Assembly (NCBI GenBank): GCA_013365325.1
Contig: JABVXV010000002.1
Span: 1,054,001 to 1,118,000, forward strand
Source of the DNA: Dipetalonema caudispina
Lineage: Eukaryota > Nematoda > Chromadorea > Rhabditida > Onchocercidae
Length of the DNA: 64,000 bases
Reading direction: 5' to 3'
This document shows, piece after piece, positions 26,701 through 40,900 of this stretch (position 1 is its first letter; each line of letters begins with the position of its first letter). A program made the translations under genes and the position numbers. The notes under the pieces were generated by a model. It was not told the origin of the DNA. It did no database searches and saw only the letters and a list, made by a program, of their open reading frames with translations.

Positions 26701-29700
26701 GATACATTATTTTAAAAATTATTTTAGTGTCTTGTACAAATGCTTCTTGAAACGCTAAAAGTTTAAGAACTTATGGCTCATCTTGATTCGAAAATAGATG
26801 GGATATTTGCTATATATTTTCATTTTTCCTCGAGATGCATTACATTTCTGCTCCATATTAGTAACTTACACTCTTTTCCAAATCGAAAAAACATACTGAA
26901 GAGGTGGTTCTTCATTTCATATCATACTGACAACATATCATTTTCAGATTGGGCATGGCGGCTTCGGTAGATGCGAGCACCATCCGGGGTGTATCTGATT
27001 TGATAAGTGCTCATATGTCACAGAGTACAACACTTGACGTCAATCTTGCCAATCATATTAGCAGTGAATGTAATACTTTTGTGACTAACTTTCCTACAAT
27101 ATGTGCTTTCATTTATGGGGAAATAATTTGAGAGTGTGAATTGGAGGATTGCTGTCAAGGAATAGATGTAATTTCGGAAACAGTAATTTTTTGCAGCTGA
27201 TTGGCATGATGAATTCGGCCAGAATGCTTCTGATATACTTCATTCACCTCGTGATTACTCTTCTTCAACCGTGGAATCGCCACGTGAAGCACCTCCAGCA
27301 CTTCCTGACAATACTGTTCAGCCTTCCACATCTGTTCCAGCAACAGTTGCAGGGTAGGTTATTTTATTTTGGGAATGTTTCGTTTTTTTATTTGACTGTT
27401 TTGGAAATATTAAAATTGGAGTAGTCAGTAAGAGTTGGTAAAGATTGAGTGTTTAGCTTTGTTTGATATAAAATGTTTGGTAGAGCTTTGATCGGTTGAA
27501 CTTAGGCTGCTTGAAAAAGACTAACTGTTCAATCGTTATACTATTCTTTACAATTCATTTGTTGATGATGTTATCAGTGATTCGATCGTCAACAAGTAAT
27601 ATAGTCATTCATTTTACCTCGAGTAGGAATAATTCTGCTATGTCTTGGCATTACCTAACTTTTATCTTTTTCATTCCATTGTAAGACGTTCAAAGGAAGT
27701 ATTATGGGAGAAAATTAACTCGAGACTTTTTTGATTGGACAATAAGTTGTCGGCGATTTACCATACCAAATGACTTTCAAAGATTTTTGGTAAAGACCCA
27801 TTATGCAAGCTGTAGATTCTTTGAAAAGTGTTAATTAAAAGTACTTTATCTGTTTAATAAATTATTATAGAATCAACGATGCTGTAGATTCTCTTGGCGC
27901 AGATCTAACAGGTATTTTCGTCGTTTTACTTTACTCTCTTCATTAGTTCATTTCATGCAGTTTGTTAGACATTTTGCTTTGATTTTTTGTTGAACTTACA
28001 TCTCATTCCTGAAACCATTATCTTATCGTCATAATTATGACTTCCAAAAATTGACTGGATTGTTGTAAAAGAATTTTAAAGCGATTCCTATGGGTCAGAG
28101 GATTTGTTTTACATTTTGAACATCTTTTCAACAGAAATTTGAAAAGGGGTGTTTCTTCTACAGGTGCACTTGTTGATCCGGCCGAATTTGCTTCCGCGGG
28201 TAATCCTTCTACTTGCAAAAATTTTCGCTGGCATTGATGGTGGTTGTCACTACTAAAGCACCTTAGTGACGTTCTTTTCACCTCATATCTAACAACAGCA
28301 CACCATTCCATGCACTATTGTGATACCATTTCATACACCATCACTAGGGAAGAATCTGGGGACAGATTTGGATACCTTCATTTTTTGGAACTTTGGAACA
28401 CGAATGGAACTGTTTTGTGTGCTTTTATCCGTTGTTGACATGTCTTTTGCAGTGCTGAAATGAACTGAAAATATACGCCAAAGATGAGTGGGTTATAATT
28501 AATAGTATGGATAAGAACAGGATCATCTTTGTCGTAGCATAACCGCCAGATAAACTAATTTTTCTTCTGTTGCTAGTGATACTGCTTGTGATTTTGTTGC
28601 ATGACTGTGTGCTTTTTTTTTTTTTTGTTCTGTTTACACTTTTTCTGAAAGAATCCCTCACTGATGGATGTTACTGTGCAAAGTGGCATTTGTCAAGCTG
28701 TTTGTTGACTTCGGATGACTATCCACGTTTTTAAGATTTTATGTTTTTTTGCCTAAGTTTTTTTTTAAAATTTCATATTCAAATCTCCACTGAAGGAAAC
28801 ATATACATAAACTTGACTCATTTCAAAGTATTCAAGTGAAATTAAAAATGACAAATATGATCTTCGCGTATTCATTTTGCTTGTTTCCGTTTTGTAGTAT
28901 CTGTTATTGTTGTCAGAAATTTTTTTCCTTTGCATCTCTGCACCCATCACCTAACTCGTCTTAATCGCATGCTTTTTTGCTTCCGCACACTGTGCTTGTT
29001 CTTTCTTGTTTTCACTAATTTAATCAAATTTTTATTTCCTCTTGCTTATTTCAATTATTGCTATTCTGAAAAATGACAATTAATGATTGAAATTATATTT
29101 CCAGTGAACGATACATTCATCGGTATGTTATATCGTCTGTGATAGTATTTGTGAAATACTGTGCTCGTTTTGTTTTTGCTATAATCTGTCATTTTTTCGA
29201 GGGAGTTAGCGAGCAGTTCAGAGCTGATAATTCAGAATTAATTAATAAATGATCATTTCAAGCATTAACAGTAGAAGATGATTTAAAGAACGCAAAGCAT
29301 TGTTTTTTGTTTTCTTTTTTCTAAAGGACTTATGTCACATGGAATATATGCGGATGTGTGGAGGAGTGTCTGTGGTTGCCGAAGTCATTCTGAAGTTATT
29401 AAAAAGATTTGATTTTTTCAAAAATTCATCAGAATGATTAAACGACAATTAGAATTATCTAGGCAAAGTTATTCAATTAAGAAATTCTAATTCTGAATTG
29501 TTGAAGTCCCAAGTTAACGGAACTGCACGATGTTAATATAAATGTTGTGGTATCATTTTTTTATTTATAAGAATACTCTAAATTCCTTTCGCAAATCTTT
29601 CAAACTTGATTTACATGTTTAGGAATGGGCCGTGAGGTGGAGAATTTAATCAAGGAAAATACGGAATTATTGGAAACGAAAAATGCTCTCAATATTGTGA

Positions 29701-32700
29701 AGAATGATTTGATTGCTCGAGTTGACGAATTGAGCAGGTTTTTTTTTTTTTAACTTGGATTGTTCATTCATCTTGCAGAATAGTTATAACGTCATACATC
29801 AACATTTCATTAGCATCGGGAACTGAGCAGTACAGGATTCCTAAATCGTACATTAATTTTGATGATGCTTGTAGTGAACAAGATATATTACGTGAAGAGA
29901 TCCGAAGTTTGGAAATGGTAAGGTCGAAGATGAATGAACGAATAAAGGAGCTCGAGTCAGAAGTTCGCGATCTTAAAGACAAGCTAGAAGTTAGGAGTGA
30001 AGATGATCAGGTAGGTAGCACATACTTATTTTCTTTTGTTGATGTGCTTTCATCAAGCAGATTAGTCTGTTTCAGCTACTTTTGCATCTCGATTATATAT
30101 TAGTTTGCAGTTTTCAAATAGATGTCATGTTTTTTGCACAGAGCAACGCTTTTTGAACTTTAGATTGTTGATGAGAATTCAGTTAAAATGTTATTACAGC
30201 TCTTAATTCAGGAGGATCTACCGATGGAACAACGGAAGCGTTTTACACGACTTGAAATGGCCCGTGTTCTGTTGGAGCGTAATCAATATAAGGAAAAATT
30301 AATGGAGCTCCAGGAAGCCATGAAATGGACTGAAATGCAACGTGCTAAACGTTTGAATGCTCTGAATACTAAAAAGAGTAGTGGAATTTGGGAATTGTTA
30401 GTACTGAATTAAATACATAGATAATATTTGAATTTTCAAAGTTTTGATAAGTTACTATGCATACTGTGTACATGAGAATTATAAATTCCAGATTCTGAAT
30501 TTTCTGTTTTACCAATGTTAAGTTTGATTCTAGTTTTTCAACTGATAATGCCGAGTAATACCCAGTTAATTATTTAGTTTCTCTGGTTTATTTATGCACG
30601 AGCCGCCACATAGTTCAAATCGTCGCAGAAGAACAGGTGGTAATGAACGTGATACCCTTCGTCGTTCTAGTGCGAAAACGATCGATTTCATTGATGCGGA
30701 TTAGTACGTGACTTTCTGTATTAAGAAAATGAAATTGAACCGAGATTCTAATAGTAAAGGTACTCGAATTTTCAAGTAAAACATTAAATGTTTTTCAGTT
30801 CATCCGAAAGAAGGGCTGCAGAACGTCGACAGCAGTATAAAATTGTAAAGGAACATATGAACCGTGAAGAAAGCGATCGTTTCCATGCATATGGATGGTC
30901 TATTCCGGCGATTTTTGGTGAACGTAATGAAAATGCTGTGGTACCACTCCCAGTGTTCTGCAGACCCCTGATTGATTTAGATCCTTCTTTGAAGGTATTG
31001 TTGATTTCTGACCTTGGATATCTCCAGAGCAAGCGTGAGAGTTGAAAGAATTAACAACTTATTCTATCTTATTTCACGTAAGCAGAAAGATAAAGGTTTA
31101 CTTTAGCTTATAGATAGAAAAACAAGAATATTGGATTTTTAATGTTGTTTTGTTTAAAATTCCCGTATTTTGATATATATTATTAAGTTTGATGCTTTTT
31201 TAGATTTGGTGCTCATCGGGTGTAACTTTGCGAGGAGGTAGGACACCTGATGGTGGATACATTGTTGACGATTCAGTAATTTGTTCGGATCCTGAAACTC
31301 CAAGCGAATCTACGCCGTCTTTTGAAAAGCCGATAGATCAGCATGACTTCGAATATAAGGTACTTGGTACTGCAAAAACTTAATGCATATTATATGAGCG
31401 CTTTCACAAAAAGGACATTTTTTTGTAATATACAACTACATATATACTTAATTGAAATATATAGAAAAGATAAAGCTAAACCTATTTCTAAGCTCATTAC
31501 AAGCAAGCGACAAACAAACACATCAAAATGATAAAAAAAATCTCAAAACATTAAATGTTTGCTTTTAATTGGTACAGCAATCAAAAAAATGTAGAAATGA
31601 CGAGAAACAAGTATGGGAAGAATCGCTACTATATATACTACTATATATATATATATATATAAAGACTCAGATATACTGTATGTTATTTCAAAAAATCTGT
31701 CCTTTTTACGAATTATGAATATGTATATAGTGAAATAATTTAGATGATGCCATGATTTGGTGAAACTGAAAGGCAAATGATATTGAGATAGAATGATGGG
31801 ATTAAAAATACTATTGTTTGACGTTATTTATATTTACAGTTAGAGTTGGCTAATTTGTTTTCTTTTTTTTTTTTGTATGCACATATCAGTTGACATTCAC
31901 CATAAAAGGGAGATGGAAATAAAAGTGGTATTGATATCATAAAATAAATAGGAAACAATAGTGGATGAGCGTGAAATGGAAATGCTTGCATGGAAGAGTT
32001 CGAGTTTGTTATGGGTATGCAGTTCGAATCAAGGACATAGTCATGTTGTTATACTAGATGCAAATAATCCAAACAGTGTTATCGATACGTTCCAAGCATG
32101 TTCTGCACACGTTCTCTGTGTCTCGTCTGTACCAGGTCAAATAGATTTTCCCTATGCTATTTGGATAGTTTAATACTTTTCCTTCAATATACATTTGGCT
32201 GAATGAATTTTGAACGGACTAAAAATTTAAGGTATTCAAGAGTTGGATTATCCTTCGGAAGATGCGAACTGGAAAAGTTTTTGTCGTGGTGGTGGTTATG
32301 TGAAAGACTTGCCAACGGACATCAACGAACAGGAACAGTTTGGTGCTGTGCAGTGGGTACTTGTTTTATGCTACTTAACAATCATTTAAATCATTTTTGA
32401 AAAACAACAAAGTAGTTTTTACAACCGTTCACATGGTTTTCACTTATAGGTGGAGTTGCGAAAACTTGACTCGGATGAAGACAGTACGTTAACTTACTGC
32501 GGCCCCGGTCAGAAACCTTCTCCGCAGCGTTCGCGAGATTGTAAGTTGAAGTTTGTCCTTAACTTCTAAATCCTGATTTTAATTTGTAGCTATATGGATT
32601 TAATTTTAAACCACTAATTTCAAGTATGTATACGGAATATTTGCGTTAAATTGCAGTCAGCGTTTGTGAACAAATTGCACCGAGTACTTCCGAGAGTAAT

Positions 32701-35700
32701 CAAGGCCTAAACGAGGTGACTGAGCTCGGTAAGCTTTGTCTGGTTACTGGAAACCGCTTGTATACAACTTTTTGTTCATTTAGCATGACTAAGTTGGGTC
32801 ATTAATCATTCACCATATGTTGCAGCAACAAAACTAACTAGATTTTCTATGAATTATCTTCTCATTATCTTGCTTATTATCCTAAGTTCCTTCTTTCTCA
32901 TTATGATATTAAACTTGCTCGCATACACATGTAGTCAAAATGGGAAACGAAGTGAAAGACGAGAACGAAACGAAGAAAGCTGAGGATAGTGGCATTGTGA
33001 AGAAGTATACGCTTTTGGAAAAACTTAAAGAAGCAGCCGATAAAGGCATTATTCTTGGTGAGATAATATGGATAATGCATATAGCACTGTAAATCCATTG
33101 CACATCGTTTGTAATTTCATTTTTATGATGCGTATAGATAAGTTTTCGTCGCAGACTGTTCACCAAGGGTGTTCAGTGAATTATTCTTCGTGAAGCTCAT
33201 TTCCATATTCCTTTAACATTTTACTCTGCTTGCTTGTTACCTGACATTTTCAAAGTGTTTTAATCATGAAAATGAAGGCGCGATGTGCAAAAAATTCATG
33301 CCAATTATTAAAGTATTGTTTGCGGTGTTGGATTCTTTTCTTTATGCTTCACTGATATTTTGTGGCTGTTTTCACACAATTTTGATTTTAAAAATTTTAA
33401 ATATTGGACAAATGCATAACATAATCCTGCTCATTTTCATTTATATAGTTGTTTTTGAGAACAACTATTCTTTCAGTTTTCTACACTGATAAAGATTTCA
33501 GAACGGTGTAATTGATGAATGTTTGTTTTCTTTTTTCCTAAAATTTTTGCTTCGCAGACTTTCAGGCCTTCATTATTGTCTATATAAATTGCATGATGGT
33601 CATCATTTAAATATACACGTTCGAACTTAATTTTTAACGACTTTAAACATTTCCAGATACCTTGGAACAGGCAGGAAAAGATGGTGTCGACATGCTTCCA
33701 GCTCATATTAGAGATAGACTGAAGAAATATGAAGGCCTGACAGACAATATGACAGCACTGCCAACGATGTGGATGGGATCTCAGAATGATTAGTAAGCTC
33801 AGTTGTGATGATTTTTACTACTAAAAGTTTTCATAACTTGAATAATATTTTATTGATTACACTGAACGATCTGGTAAAGAGTGGTGTTTCTCCTGTTCAT
33901 CAAATTCATTATCGACTCCTTTTTTTCGTGAATTCATTAATCAGCTGCTGGTTTTCCGGGTCATTTCTTCACTGCCTTTCTATTTTTTTTCCCACATATT
34001 TTTATATATTTTTACTAAATTTTTTTCCCATGAATTAATTTTTTCAGTATATTTATTCATTCGGCGGTATCGAAATGGCGTAAATGTTTGCGGCGTATAA
34101 AAATGTCTGACGCGGTTCTTTCCATTTTGTAAGTTTTAAAGACTTTTTTGCTTTTAACTTCCTTGCAATTATTTTCTCCTGCTTGAGTGAACGGAAAGAG
34201 CAGAAAGTACTTTCAAAACTACTAGTGAAATTGTTATATTTCGTCCAATTCAATTAATTGTATTTTCTTGTTCACCATTAAAAATATGAAAAATTATTAA
34301 CTGGAATCTTTTCCACATTGGGTAGCTGTCTTCCGCATCAAAGAAGGCGGCCCTAAATGTGTTCGACCTTTTAGCTCCTTAACTTTTCAGTGTGTCAGAT
34401 ATTTATGGATTAATTTGAGATATTTTTTCAATAAATGAGTTTGTTCATTTTGCAGACATTACAAGGGAAGAGTATTCGCTGCACTTGCTAATGGATCTAT
34501 CGCTGTTTTTCATCGAGATACAAGTATGTTTCATTGATGCATTTTTCGCCTTACAAAGGATTGGAAATGAAGTTATAGCATGTATTTTTACTCAACAATG
34601 TGTTATGGTGGGTTAGGTATCCTGATAATTCCAGTAATGTCAAATTGGTAAAGCAGATACTTCACATTATTCTGCTGACTAAAGTCAAGTAGAATAATTT
34701 AGTTTAGTTTTTAGATCGCTGTAAGACGGAACAAATCCGGAATAAATTTGCTTTGTCAGTTTTACTTGGCATATAGTTTTAATAGAACAATTCGTAGTCA
34801 TAGTATGGAATTCGAGAGTATGAATTCGATGAATTTATCGTAATATGATTTTTAAATTTAATGAGCTCAATCTTTTTTTCAAAAATTTTTGGTTTCCAAA
34901 TAACGCAGTGCTTTTTTAGATGGTGGTTGGTCTGAAGCGGGTTATCATTGTATCACTGTTGGTCGTGCAACAAGTTCAGTAAGATCACTTTCGATGGTAG
35001 GGGATCATTTGTGGGCTGCTTATCGCAACTGTATCATTGTCATCGACCCAAAAGAACTTACTGTGAAGGTCACCTTTATCTGCTGTGTACTGTTGTAGAG
35101 TTCCAAAAAGTTTCATCAAGCTTATGGAGATCTTGTCATCAGAACCACAATATTTGTTCCCGTTTTTTCTCAATTGTTTTCTTTTATAGAAAGTTTTTGC
35201 TGCACATCCAAGACGAGATAGTCAAGTGCGTCATATGCAATGGGTTGGCGATGGTGTATGGATCTCTATTCGACTTGATTCAACACTTCGTCTTTACCAT
35301 GCCTATAATTATGAACATCTTCAGGATATTGATATCGAACCGTATGTCACAAAAATGTTGGGTATGTTTGTTTAATAATTAATTTTGAATTATTTAACGT
35401 TTATATAGATGGAGGATGGACAGGATCAGAAAATTTTTTGAGCTAGGCATGCACATGCATTTCAATCGAGTATACTGATGTTCATACAATTCTCAAACCA
35501 TGCATTCACTTTTCTTTGTAACATTGAAGTTATTCTTTGTAGGCACTAATAATTTGGATTATTCCTATATGCGTACCACTGCGTTATTGGCAATCTGCCG
35601 ACGTTTATGGATTGGCACAGGGACAGGTGTTATTATTTCAGTACCGCTCTCTGGAAGTAAGTCGATGTTTCAAGCTTTGCCAAATTAATTTTTATAAACT

Positions 35701-36994
35701 TTTCATCAAAAGATGCTATAATTTAATAAAAACGGTAAAGATATTCAGCACAAAGTTCATTCTGCAAATACATAAGTATGTTTTATATAAAAATTGAGTG
35801 CACTAAATTATAAATACTGTATTATTTTCTTTTTACGCAGTGATTAAATGCTTTCCTATTTTAATGTTTTCGAAGTGTATTGTTTAACTATGACGTGAAC
35901 TAGCACAAATGCTTATTGATTAGACAGCTTTTTGTGGCACTGTCTTGTTCACCGTGTCAGAATGAAATACGGTTAATAAAAATGCAGGAATTCGAAACGA
36001 AGCATTTGCAGCTAATGAAAATCGAGTTGAGACAAAACTGGAGACACGCTCACATACTGAAGATGTACGAGGTCCAGGCGGGTTAATTAGGGTTTATGGT
36101 GATATGGCTAAGGAAAGAATATCGCCTGGTAGCTTTATACCATACTGTGATATGTCGCATGCCCAGCTTTCATTCCATGGACACAAAGATTCGGTGAAAT
36201 TCTTCTTGGCCATCCCTGGTAAGTTTTTTTTGGACGGAAATATGATCTTTTTTTCATTCATCGAGTTTCAAATACTTTCTATACCGTGTTGTCCTGAAAT
36301 AATATCAAATCCCGGTAATGTCATGCAGTCATCCATAGAAATTAACAATACTTCCAGTCAGTACTTGATGTCAAAGAAACAAGTAAAGTTTCCAACTTTT
36401 CTGTTCTTGCTTCATATCTTAACATTATTGAGCAACGACATGTGTTATATAAAACAGGATCACATGTGTTATATGTATTAGCAACGACATTTGTTATATG
36501 AAACAAAGTTAGAATCATGACCGTATATGAAACAGGAAAAATATAAATATTAATAACGCTGATTTCATACTAACGTCTATTGCTTTCGAGATTGTAAAAG
36601 AGATATTATGAGCGATTTTGTGTTATTAATAATTTTGATCACCATTTCATTTTATTTTATCTTGTATTGAAGGTGCAAATACGGATTTCTCATCAGCAAA
36701 CCGCGCGAAATCCTTAGATCATACTAGTAAGCCAAATAAATCAGCTTCATTCAAAATGCTTGTTGTTTCTGGTGGCGATGGATATATCGACTTCAGAATG
36801 GGTTTGTACATCTTCTTTTTATGTTTCTTCCATGAGTCAAAGTTGTTTTCCTCCTTTTTGTTTACTTCCAGAAATAAATGACTTAACAATGTTTAGGAGA
36901 AGAAGAGGATGTTATAGACGTAGCAGCTGCAGTTCGAGCTCGAGATATGTCACACCTGATTGTTTGGGAAGTATCTACAAAACCGCTTTTTTAG
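23761..36994 (+). CDS. unc-16: UNC-16 / JIP3-JIP4 family JNK and kinesin scaffold
   Basis: Thirty exons join in one frame of 3726 nt (1241 residues), close to the family length. The RH1 region follows the short Ser-rich N terminus (residues about 30-120: [18 protein letters not shown], then [20 protein letters not shown] and [18 protein letters not shown]). Coiled coils extend to about 240. A Pro/Ser-rich linker encoded by several small exons comes next. The RH2/leucine-zipper region at about 400-495 includes [21 protein letters not shown] conserved block with FHAYGWSIP and [13 protein letters not shown] precedes a WD-like beta-propeller from about 880 to the end ([49 protein letters not shown]). 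The family links kinesin-1, dynein and JNK-pathway kinases and regulates axonal cargo transport. The ATG is the first of two in tandem. The gene is convergent with the tyrosinase-like gene downstream. Confidence 0.95.
28164..29122 (+). other. Two small symmetric exons in the unc-16 linker, including an 18-nt microexon
   Basis: Exon 9 (28164-28199, 36 nt) and exon 10 (29105-29122, 18 nt, flanked by TTTCCAG and GTATGT) both begin and end in phase 1, so either can be skipped without shifting the frame. Exon 10 adds only six residues (VNDTFI, with split end codons). They lie between the N-terminal coiled coil and the RH2 region. Alternative inclusion is an inference. Confidence 0.7.
31642..31661 (+). 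repeat. (TA)n microsatellite in an unc-16 intron
   Basis: About ten uninterrupted TA units inside the intron between exons ending at 31359 and starting at 31952. Confidence 0.85.
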
Positions 36995-37994
36995 TGGTTT
37001 GGCACCCATTATTATATTCAAATAAGATTTTAATTCGTAGTGTGGTTGAAATTTCGAATTTCCACAGATTTGTGTTTTCCTGATGTATAATTCACTTTTG
37101 CTTGCATCTTTTTTGTCTTTTTGTCGTGATAAGAAAGCTAGTCATTGAATTCGCTCCAAATTTTTGTTTGTCTCTTCTGGAAATGAGAACTCTTAATTCA
37201 TTTTAATGCTTGAAAAAGTTGTAAAAGTTCATTTTATAAAATATGATTGATTGTGCAAAACCGACATGTTATCTTCAATCTTATGTCTTATTATCTGTAG
37301 TTCTTCTCTGTAATATGTGGCTAAAAACAGTGTTCAGTTCAAATTAGTGTTTGTCATATTTTTGATAACTTACTGTGTTTTTGGTTTTGTAGTTGTGTGT
37401 TTTCATTTTAGATATCGTAAGTACATGACTTTTAGCTTCATTGTGTATTGGCCAAATTTAACGGAATTTGGAACTTCGAATGTTTTCAAAAAGCCTTTTT
37501 CGAAATAGAGGTTACAGAAGTTTCGAAATCACTTTTCCGTAGAACGTATCTGATCTTTTCCAAAGAAATTTTGGTTAGATGGCTAGAATTATTTCTGAAA
37601 TTTATAATATTCTGAAATAAATTTCTTAAAAAAATGCCCAGTGATGTACCTGTGATTGTGAATTTAACACCATTGAGTTGATCAGCTTTTGCAAATCCTT
37701 TTATCTCCGGTCTTACTTAATTTTTTCCTTCTCGATAAATTCAAATTGTTTGGTGTGCTGCTATAATTAGTATGAAATTTTATGTAATATGAAATTCGAT
37801 GATACTCAAAAGTAAATCTGGTTGTAAATAAGGAGCCTTATTGTCAAAGAATGCCTCTTAATTTTCATTCTTGTTTAAATTAGACTTTTGAAGATCCGTT
37901 CGAAAACCCGTTCATTTGTAACTGGCAAAATTAAGTTTGCAGAATTGAATTGGTGAGCTTTTGACATTGCACTGTCATTTTTTGTATGTTTCCG

Positions 37995-40900
37995 TCATTC
38001 ATCACAAATAAATAATAAGAAGTCGCGTTTTCTCTTGCGATAATATCCTCTTCCGGTCCACTGACATTCCAAAAGTAACTTTTGGGTCTGCAAAATGTCA
38101 GTTTCCTACTGTCAGTGCTTGACTATAAAAACAGGAAAGAATCGTAGTCCCTCACTTCTAAAGTTATTGCAAAGAGTAATATTAACACGAATTTGTGAAT
38201 GATATCGTTGCATTTTTGTAAACGATGAGCTAAATTTGCCTACTGTTACACGTGTACCAGTTGGTATCAGTAATGTGAGATGGAGGGTTAGATATTAAGT
38301 TTCCTGAACGAAATTGTTAGAATTGATTGAATTACTACTGTTCTGCTATCTAGTATCAACCTATATTTGACGTATGACTTGACTAGAAATCCTATACAAA
38401 AACATTGGTCGTGAAAAATCGTTAAACATTACCTCATAAAATTCGATAGGATCTGAGAAAATGTTAAACTCATGACTTGATAATCGAATTGGTCCATCTT
38501 CACAAATCCCATAAGATCCTTTGCGATTCAGGCATCTTTGCTGACATGGTTGTCCATGCTGATTGGTTACTGTAATGTAGAATTCCACAAGTGGGCCAAA
38601 CATTTCCGGATTCAATGTACGTACAATAGCTAACGTTTTGTCTCGGATTAATTGTCCCTGTGAGTTATGCTAGATTATGATAATATTTAAAAGCATTGTG
38701 TTTAGTTTTCGGCAATTTTTTGATTAAAATCTTTTCTAATTGAAAATTTTTCTTGTCTACCGAACTCTTTATGAAATTTGTTTAATTATTGTAAGTGTAT
38801 AAGTGTCCCAGTACAATAATCTGGTGCAAATGACGAAAATTGAATTCTACCTAAAAAATGAAACGATAGTTCCATGAGTACTTTGAAACCCTACTCATCT
38901 TTCCACCCTGAAGTACTTACTTTAATTTTAAGTCAAATTTCTTAATTTATTGTTCAATGATCCAAATTTGATGGCATCTAAATGGTTGATCTAAATTCAT
39001 TTTCAGTCCAAAGTCTTTTAGTAGAAGGCAATACCTTTCACAATCATAAAGGATATCACTTACTTTGATCTTTTCTGTGAAACCGTATGGCATATTTGCT
39101 CCAGTAAGTGTAATATCACAGGTAGCAACAGCTCGATTCAATAAATTATAACGTTTTGATTTACCTTCAATAACAGTAATCGAAAAGTATACATACTGTG
39201 AGAGGATATTGTGAGTGGTAGTAGCTGGTAACAAAAATTGGCAAGATTTATTGTCAATCGTTTCATGTTGTTCTTTGGCTGACTGTTTTACATCTTTCAT
39301 GCCAAATTTAGACACTTTTCCGGAATCTGGACTGCTTTTTAAAGATTTCAGTAGGTCCTCACTGGAAGATGGTCTATCATATCCGTATAGATGAATAATA
39401 CCTTTTGACAGTTTACTAACTTCTTTCCGCTGCTTTAATTTTCTGTGATAATGACTGCATTTCGATAGTTTCTTTGTCCTAAATGTGATGTTATCGCGTT
39501 GAATCAAATGGATCGGTTCTGGATATTTTTGAATAGGAACTTTGTTGATTTCAACTTCACCTTTATTTTCAAGATTCCCGGGATATTTCTTTCTGGACTT
39601 TTTCCGATTCCTATTCAAATGTTTTTCAGATAAGATTATCTCCTTTTTATTAGAAGCTGAATGAGAACTGTTTTTCACACTAGAAATGTTCCTCCAATTT
39701 AGTGATGCAATCGACAAGTATTCTGGAATTCGGTATTTGTCTTCCGAGATTACCCGACCAGAAGATTTCGTAAGTATCGAATTGTTTTTCACACTGTATG
39801 CATCGATTCTGGAGATCTTATTTGAATTTATATTCGATGTGAAGTTCTTCGTCGGAGATATGACTTCCGGTGGTAAGATGGAAATCTTCAACTTCTCAGG
39901 ATTCTTAAGATGAACAGGAGGATTTTTTGCGATGGTAATATTTTCAAATACTTTCAAAACAGTTGTCATTTCCCGTTGACTACAGCGCCCCTGATAACAT
40001 CTTGATTGAAAACAGCTTTCTGAATCATTCGCAAACTTCGTACAGTTACCATTAGGAATTATTTTACTAATGCATTGATGGACATTTTGATCACAGAATA
40101 GCCATCTTTTGCTGTTTTCAGTTTCACATAACGAACATCCTTTTCTGAGAGCTGAAAAGTTTACTTTAGATTTAGACGGCTACTTGGTGTATTTTGAATT
40201 TTTGAATGCAAAAATTTACCTCTTTTGTTGTTACCTGTTTTTCCTCACTCTTTCATTTATATGTTGGCTATTATAGTCAGACATTTGCCATAATGGTGGT
40301 TTGATTCTCGTGGCTCGTAAAGGTAACGAGAATTTGGCCTAGTCAACTAATTTAGTTGTTCAAATACATAAACAAACAAATATTACTTCTTCTATAAGTA
40401 TAACAATTTTGTAACGGAAAATCAATCCAGATATCTTTTACCGAGTAAAATGGCGGAATAATAAATGTAACCTTTGAATAGAATCTTATAGTAAGAGGGA
40501 ATTGAGAACCATTACATTTTACTCCGTAAAAATCAATCTAAAAGTGTTTTTCAGTCAAACTTCTTGCAGAACTTTTAGAAATTTTCAAAAATTTACTGTT
40601 ATTAGGAGGGAAATTTTGTCGCAGAAACGTCAATAATGCACCACTCTTGCATCTTTGTTCAATTTTGAACAGTTGTTGATCGGTTTCTCCTTCAGTATCG
40701 TTAATATTTTGAATCAGCAGACTATAATTAGTTCCTTCATCTACATGACGACAGAACTCCATTAGCATAATCGACGAATCTTCTGGTTTGGTTAGTTGAG
40801 CGTCTATTCGATAATCCCAGTATGGAAGTGTCATTCCAATACTCTCTTCTAACCTATGGTGTAGAAATGTATTATTGGTCGTAAAATAATATCACGCTAT

